From assembly GCA_964527565.1 (NCBI GenBank), contig CAZGOY010000071.1, positions 1 to 9,769 on the forward strand: a stretch of DNA of 9,769 nt, given 5' to 3'. The notes beneath the pieces were generated by a model. It saw only the letters and a program-made list of their open reading frames with translations. It ran no database searches and was not told the DNA's origin. Numbering within the stretch: position 1 is the first letter of the stretch; every line of letters begins with the position of its first letter. This DNA comes from JAGXQV01 sp964527565 (GTDB lineage Bacteria > Pseudomonadota > Gammaproteobacteria > Burkholderiales > Sulfuricellaceae). Positions 7,051 to 9,769 of the stretch are shown here, one piece after another. Made by a program: the position numbers and the translations under genes.

Positions 7051-7587
7051 CTACCCTTTCGTTTTTCCGCTACCCCAAGCCGAGGCGGGACTTTTTCTCA
7101 GCCAACCGTAACGTTGCCTGAACATCTCCCCCCTCAGCCAAAACCCGGTGAGAAACGAGGCCAGCGCCACGCCCGCAGTAGTACCGATCATGCGCCAAGT
7201 ATTTTTTTCCTGTTCTTCACGCATCAACGCAAGCTCATCACGGCGCACCTGTGCCTGACCCGGCTCACCGACCGGGGCGGCGACGGCGGGACGGGCACCT
7301 GTTTCGGCCACGCTCTCGCCCGGTAGCGTCCCGATTGCCAGCAGACGTCTCGCCACCCAGCCACTTTTTTCGCCGACGCTGACGCGGACGTAATCCCCAT
7401 TTTCTTCAAGAAGCCGGACCTGCATTCCAGACGGCAGTACAGCCAGGATCGCCCCCGAGAGCGAAGCATCGGCGCGCAAGCGCGCGCGAACCCCATCCGC
7501 TACGGTTGCGAGCTGAGCGGATGCCACGCCACTCCACACCAACAACATGGCGAGAAGCAGCCGTTGCGTGCGCGCCACCGAATTCAT
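7051..7587 (-). CDS. SH3-domain protein with signal peptide and C-terminal membrane helix
   Basis: 178-aa envelope protein. Residues 1-24 are a Sec signal peptide (RTQRLLLAMLLVWSGVASA, cleavage after ASA). Residues ~28-86 are a bacterial SH3b domain (ADGVRARLRADASLSGAILA ... DYVRVSVGEKSGWVARRLL). An Ala/Pro-rich linker, a short charged helix and one hydrophobic segment at ~130-150 (TWRMIGTTAGVALASFLTGFWL) follow, with a basic tail. This resembles YgiM/TIGR04211-type SH3 proteins anchored in the inner membrane with the SH3 domain in the periplasm. Start: ATG 7587, with GAGG just upstream. The frame is open further upstream to 7884, but that stretch overlaps the terminator and looks non-coding. 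First gene of the five-gene minus operon. Ligand unknown; peptidoglycan or another envelope protein is plausible. Confidence 0.85.
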   Translation of the reverse strand: MNSVARTQRLLLAMLLVWSGVASAQLATVADGVRARLRADASLSGAILAVLPSGMQVRLLEENGDYVRVSVGEKSGWVARRLLAIGTLPGESVAETGARPAVAAPVGEPGQAQVRRDELALMREEQEKNTWRMIGTTAGVALASFLTGFWLRGEMFRQRYGWLRKSPASAWGSGKTKG

Positions 7588-7920
7588 GACCTCACGCCTT
7601 CTGCGCCACGAAACGCCCCCATTTGCATTGATGTTTTCATGCCTGCCCACTGTGTAAAAAAGGTGGCGAAAACGCCACCGAAACCCGGCTGGTAACCCAT
7701 GGCCACCCGAAGCGTGCAGGGAAACACGCTCACACCGGAAAAATATTTGCCGCCGCCGCAATCGCTTACCGGCCACTCCGCCCACCGTGCCCATGTCCGC
7801 CAACACGGCATGAAACTCACAATTTTCTGTTTTTTCCGTTTGCACCACGAGGTGCAAGACCAGCCCACCCAACCGGCACCACAACGCCGCCGATCCACGG
7901 CAGGGGTGATGACTGACGCC
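7588..7920 (-). other. 333-bp gap with terminator and possible structured leader
   Basis: No credible gene. On the minus strand, in transcription order, it holds: a 7-bp hairpin with a 4-nt loop (7857-7840, TTGCACC arms), an imperfect copy of the AAACGG motif (7841-7827), a hairpin AGCGTG-8 nt-CACGCT (7730-7711), the intrinsic terminator (7680-7656) and then 69 bp to the SH3 gene. No good promoter was found between the terminator and the SH3 start. The best candidate, TTTACA with a poor AACATC 17 bp later, is unconvincing. The downstream operon may therefore depend partly on read-through from the HTH promoter. Confidence 0.5.
7656..7680 (-). terminator. Intrinsic (Rho-independent) terminator
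   Basis: On the minus strand a perfect 7-bp stem GGTGGCG / CGCCACC closes a TTTT loop and is followed at once by six T residues. This is a textbook terminator for leftward transcription. On the plus strand the hairpin is not followed by T residues, so it acts one way. It lies about 240 bp after the stop of the stand-alone HTH gene and 69 bp before the SH3 gene. It may be the end of the HTH transcript or an attenuator in a longer operon leader. Confidence 0.85.
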
Positions 7921-8142
7921 CTAGCCACCGCCGCCCACCCCGACACAAACAGACCTCTTCAACTTATTCAATGATTTAATAGGAATGCGGCGATGCCCGC
8001 CCACCGTCTTCCACGCCTGGAGCGCGCCACTATCCACCCACAACTGAATGGTCCTGACCGAAACACCCAGGCTGCGTGCGGCTTCAGTGGTCGTGCAACA
8101 GGGGCGAACTTGAAGCTCCTTGAAGCGCTCTGATTTGCTCAT
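7921..8142 (-). CDS. Stand-alone MerR/excisionase-type HTH DNA-binding protein
   Basis: 73-aa protein made almost entirely of one winged-helix HTH (residues ~16-64): TTTEAARSLGVSVRTIQLWV, then AWKTVGGHRRIPIKSLNKLK. The GGHRR wing and EAA...GVS...T.Q.W helices are typical of MerR-like and BldC/excisionase-like domains. It has no dimerisation or ligand-binding domain. About 30 of 47 aligned residues are identical to the N-terminus of the divergent EAL-HDOD protein, so the two probably arose by duplication and may bind the same DNA. Start ATG 8142; a TTG two codons upstream is possible. No strong Shine-Dalgarno is seen. Probably an autoregulator of this divergent region. The recognition helix is intact, so function is likely retained. 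Confidence 0.85.
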   Translation of the reverse strand: MSKSERFKELQVRPCCTTTEAARSLGVSVRTIQLWVDSGALQAWKTVGGHRRIPIKSLNKLKRSVCVGVGGGG

Positions 8143-8155
8143 TACCAACTAAACC

Positions 8156-8195
8156 CTGTTTACCGTTTTTTCCATATTATTGCAGTTTTCCGTTT
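8156..8195. promoter_or_regulatory. Direct-repeat candidate operator
   Basis: CTGTTTACCGTTT (8156-8168) and CAGTTTTCCGTTT (8183-8195) match at 11 of 13 positions and start 27 bp apart. On the minus strand each reads AAACGGWAAAC. The right copy fills the spacer between the -35 and -10 boxes of the HTH-gene promoter, the classic place for MerR-family binding; the left copy lies around the expected transcription start. Small single-HTH proteins such as BldC bind head-to-tail direct repeats, which would fit. The protein-DNA link is inferred. Confidence 0.45.
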
Positions 8196-8202
8196 TCGGC
8201 AA
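8174..8202 (-). promoter_or_regulatory. Sigma70-like promoter of the stand-alone HTH gene
   Basis: On the minus strand, -35 TTGCCG (8202-8197), a 17-bp spacer and -10 TAATAT (8179-8174) form a good housekeeping promoter. Transcription would start near 8167, giving a ~25-nt leader before ATG 8142. The spacer contains one copy of the candidate operator repeat. Confidence 0.6.
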
Positions 8203-8296
8203 CACCCCTACCAAGGAAACCTTCGCCCCCTCCAGGAAGCAAGCCGACAAACGCTGTGGCGCCCGCACCCCAATCGGCAGCACCCGGCGCCAACGA

Positions 8297-8325
8297 TTGA
8301 ATAAATTGAAAAAAATGATTAAAAT
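8297..8325 (+). promoter_or_regulatory. Sigma70-like promoter of the HTH-EAL-HDOD gene
   Basis: On the plus strand, -35 TTGAAT (8297-8302), a 17-bp AT-rich spacer and -10 TAAAAT (8320-8325) form a good promoter. The start would be near 8332, 32 nt before ATG 8364. If translation began at ATG 8340 the leader would be only about 8 nt. No copy of the AAACGG repeat lies in this promoter, so any shared regulation would act from about 100 bp upstream. Confidence 0.6.
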
Positions 8326-8353
8326 GGAAATTCACGTGCATGGTACCTTTGGT

Positions 8354-8383
8354 AAAAACACGAATGAAAAAAAACACGAATGA
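8354..8383 (+). repeat. Tandem 14-bp repeat over the start codon of the EAL-HDOD gene
   Basis: AAAAACACGAATGA occurs at 8354-8367 and again at 8370-8383, 16 bp apart. The first copy contains the chosen ATG (8364). The second contains an ATG (8380) in another frame that meets no partner ORF of interest. It looks like a small local duplication at the translation start and makes the start assignment uncertain. Confidence 0.7.
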
Positions 8384-9769
8384 TTTTCCCAGCGCGTCGA
8401 GTGACGGCGCACTGTGCTCCCCTGGAGAGGCGGCAAAAATTCTCGGGGTGTCACCCAAAACCGTGCAACTCTGGGTGGACGCCGGAATTCTTGCCGCATG
8501 GAAAACCGTCGGCGGCCATCGCCGCGTTACGCTCGAATCAGTGGAGAAGCTGAAAAGGGACAGCGGCGTAGCGCGCATTGTCGTGCCGCCGCCCGGAAAG
8601 GCGGATGGTGCGGACGACATCTACCTGGCAAGACAACCTATTCTCGACCGCCGCCAGAGCATCGTCGCCTATGAGTTGCTCTACCGTAGCGATACCTCCG
8701 ATCACGCCGACATCGTCAATCATCTGGAAGCCAGCGCCCGTGTCATCACTTATGCCTTCAGCGACCTGGGTATCGGCGCGGCGCTGGGCCGTAGCGACTG
8801 CTACATCAACGTGAACGGCGAAATGTTGATGAACAGCGTGATAGAACTGTTGCCGCGCGGGAGCGTTACTCTGGAACTTATAGGACTTTCCGGCATCAGC
8901 GACTCGTTTATCCAGCGCTGCCAGCATCTCAGAGGGGGGGGGATGAAACTGGCAATCGGCGACTATACTTCGGAGAGCGAGGCAAAGCGGCTCCTGCCAT
9001 TCGTAGACACCGTCGAAATCAGCATGGCGGATTGCGATGCCCCGCTGCTAGAGCGGACGGTCAGGGAAATCCGCCACGCCGGCAACGCCCGCCTGCTGGC
9101 AAAAAAGGTGGAAACGGCGGAACAGTTCCGGCTGGCGCTGGAAATGGGGTTCGATTTTTTCCAGGGCTATTATTTCGCGCGCCCCCATCTGGTTGCCGGC
9201 AAACGCATTCATCCATCCAACGCCGCTTTGCTCCAGTTGCTGAAGCTCATCATGATTGATGCGCCGAACCAGGAGATCGAAAAACTGCTGCGCGCCGACC
9301 CCAGCCTTTGCTACAACCTGTTTCGCCTGGTCAACTCGGTGGCCATGGGCATGAGCCGCCGGATTTCCACCGTCCAAGAAGTGTTGACCGTGCTCGGGCG
9401 CCGCCAGCTCCAGCGCTGGGTATCCTTGCTGCTTTTCGCGCACCAGCAAGGTTTTCCCTACCCGAACCCCTTGCTGCAAACAGCCGCGTTACGCGGCGAA
9501 CTCATGCGCAAGCTGGCCATGATCGTGCAGGCGGGACATTCCGATTTCCACGAACATGCCTTCATGACGGGAATCATGTCCTTGCTGGACGCTCTTGTCG
9601 GTATCCCGATGAAGGAAGTGCTGGAATACGTCAACCTGGGGGACGACGTCCATGACGCCCTGGTTTCCCGTCGGGGCATGCTCGGGCACTTGCTGACACT
9701 GTGCGAAATGCTGGAGGGAAAAATCTCGACGAACTTCCCGCCATCATCGACAAGCTCAAGCTGGACACC
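8364..9769 (+). CDS. HTH-EAL-HDOD regulatory protein, 3' end outside window, apparent frameshift near 9722
   Basis: About 453 intact residues, then a frame problem. Residues ~18-68 are a MerR/excisionase-type HTH (GEAAKILGVSPKTVQLWVDA, KTVGGHRRV). Residues ~86-275 are a YuxH-type EAL domain (IYLARQPILDRRQ, YELLYR with E104, N149, E171, ending FFQGYYFARP). It is degenerate: the DDF motif reads GDY (199-201) and the later acidic site reads AKKVET, so c-di-GMP hydrolysis is unlikely. From ~280 an HDOD domain follows (EIEKLLRADPSLCYNLFRLV, RRISTVQEVLTVLG). After codon 9720 the frame yields ISTNFPPSSTSSSW, while the -1 frame from 9722 yields the family-like NLDELPAIIDKLKLDT. EAL-HDOD proteins are known signalling scaffolds; a fused DNA-binding domain suggests direct transcriptional control. 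ATG 8364 is chosen; in-frame ATG 8340 and TTG 8349 are alternatives, and no start has a clear Shine-Dalgarno. Confidence 0.85.
   Translation, partial: MKKNTNDFPSASSDGALCSPGEAAKILGVSPKTVQLWVDAGILAAWKTVGGHRRVTLESVEKLKRDSGVARIVVPPPGKADGADDIYLARQPILDRRQSIVAYELLYRSDTSDHADIVNHLEASARVITYAFSDLGIGAALGRSDCYINVNGEMLMNSVIELLPRGSVTLELIGLSGISDSFIQRCQHLRGGGMKLAIGDYTSESEAKRLLPFVDTVEISMADCDAPLLERTVREIRHAGNARLLAKKVETAEQFRLALEMGFDFFQGYYFARPHLVAGKRIHPSNAALLQLLKLIMIDAPNQEIEKLLRADPSLCYNLFRLVNSVAMGMSRRISTVQEVLTVLGRRQLQRWVSLLLFAHQQGFPYPNPLLQTAALRGELMRKLAMIVQAGHSDFHEHAFMTGIMSLLDALVGIPMKEVLEYVNLGDDVHDALVSRRGMLGHLLTLCEMLEGKISTNFPPSSTSSSWT

Noticed and set aside
7680..7740. Possible c-di-GMP-I (GEMM) riboswitch upstream of the SH3 gene on the minus strand
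   Set aside because: CAGCCGGGTTTCGG resembles the 3' strand of GEMM-I aptamers, and the setting (terminator, c-di-GMP genes) is tempting. The required upstream GACGCAAAGCC-like core and the GAAA-tetraloop P2 helix are not there. A covariance-model search would decide.
7840..7857. 7-bp hairpin with 4-nt loop as a terminator
   Set aside because: A perfect TTGCACC/GGTGCAA stem, but neither strand has a T run after it.
7588..7884. 99-residue N-terminal extension of the SH3 protein
   Set aside because: The frame is open, but the extension runs through the terminator hairpin, is Arg/Gly-rich without domain features, and would put the clear signal peptide in the middle of the protein.
8257..8292. 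TGGCGCC ... GGCGCCA inverted repeat upstream of the EAL-HDOD gene
   Set aside because: The arms are short, each is itself nearly palindromic, and the 22-bp spacer is long; chance is likely in GC-rich DNA.

Overview
The window looks like chromosomal DNA of a GC-rich betaproteobacterium, perhaps a Nitrosomonadales-type organism (Gallionella/Sulfuricella-like). That placement is inferred from protein style: the oligoribonuclease next to an M48 protease, an Aer-like PAS receptor, an SH3-domain protein and an EAL-HDOD protein. No rRNA or other taxonomic marker is present. No tRNA, CRISPR, insertion sequence or phage gene was seen.

Left part (1-3051), housekeeping. The 5' part of an alpha-glucan phosphorylase gene (minus strand, running off the left edge) is followed by a gap of about 166 bp. 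That gap holds a perfect inverted pair of REP-like palindromes. Next come oligoribonuclease (minus) and, divergently, a Ste24-type CAAX-protease-like M48 metallopeptidase (plus).

Middle part (3056-7587), a compact minus-strand signalling operon. In transcription order it reads: secreted/membrane SH3-domain protein, 90-aa cysteine-rich protein, single-domain response regulator, HD-GYP protein whose HD dyad has become YD, and a membrane receptor with an Aer-type FAD-PAS, a periplasmic helical domain and a HAMP. The receptor lacks the conserved MCP hairpin tip. Gaps are 3, 23, 38 and 22 bp, so the five genes are probably co-transcribed. A 333-bp gap upstream (7588-7920) holds a strong intrinsic terminator and a possible attenuator-like leader.

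Right part (7921-9769). A 73-aa stand-alone MerR/excisionase-type HTH protein (minus) is divergent from a gene whose product carries a close paralogue of the same HTH (about 30 of 47 positions identical) fused to a degenerate EAL and an HDOD domain. The 221-bp space between them holds a good sigma70-like promoter in each direction and a repeated AAACGGWAAAC motif around the HTH promoter. The EAL-HDOD gene has a G9 tract and an apparent -1 frame disruption 47 bp from the window end.

Taken together, the right two-thirds reads as a signalling locus. A redox/oxygen-type PAS receptor, a receiver and two c-di-GMP-type domains that both look catalytically crippled appear to be controlled by a pair of sister DNA-binding domains. 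How these parts connect is inference; the individual domain calls are well supported.
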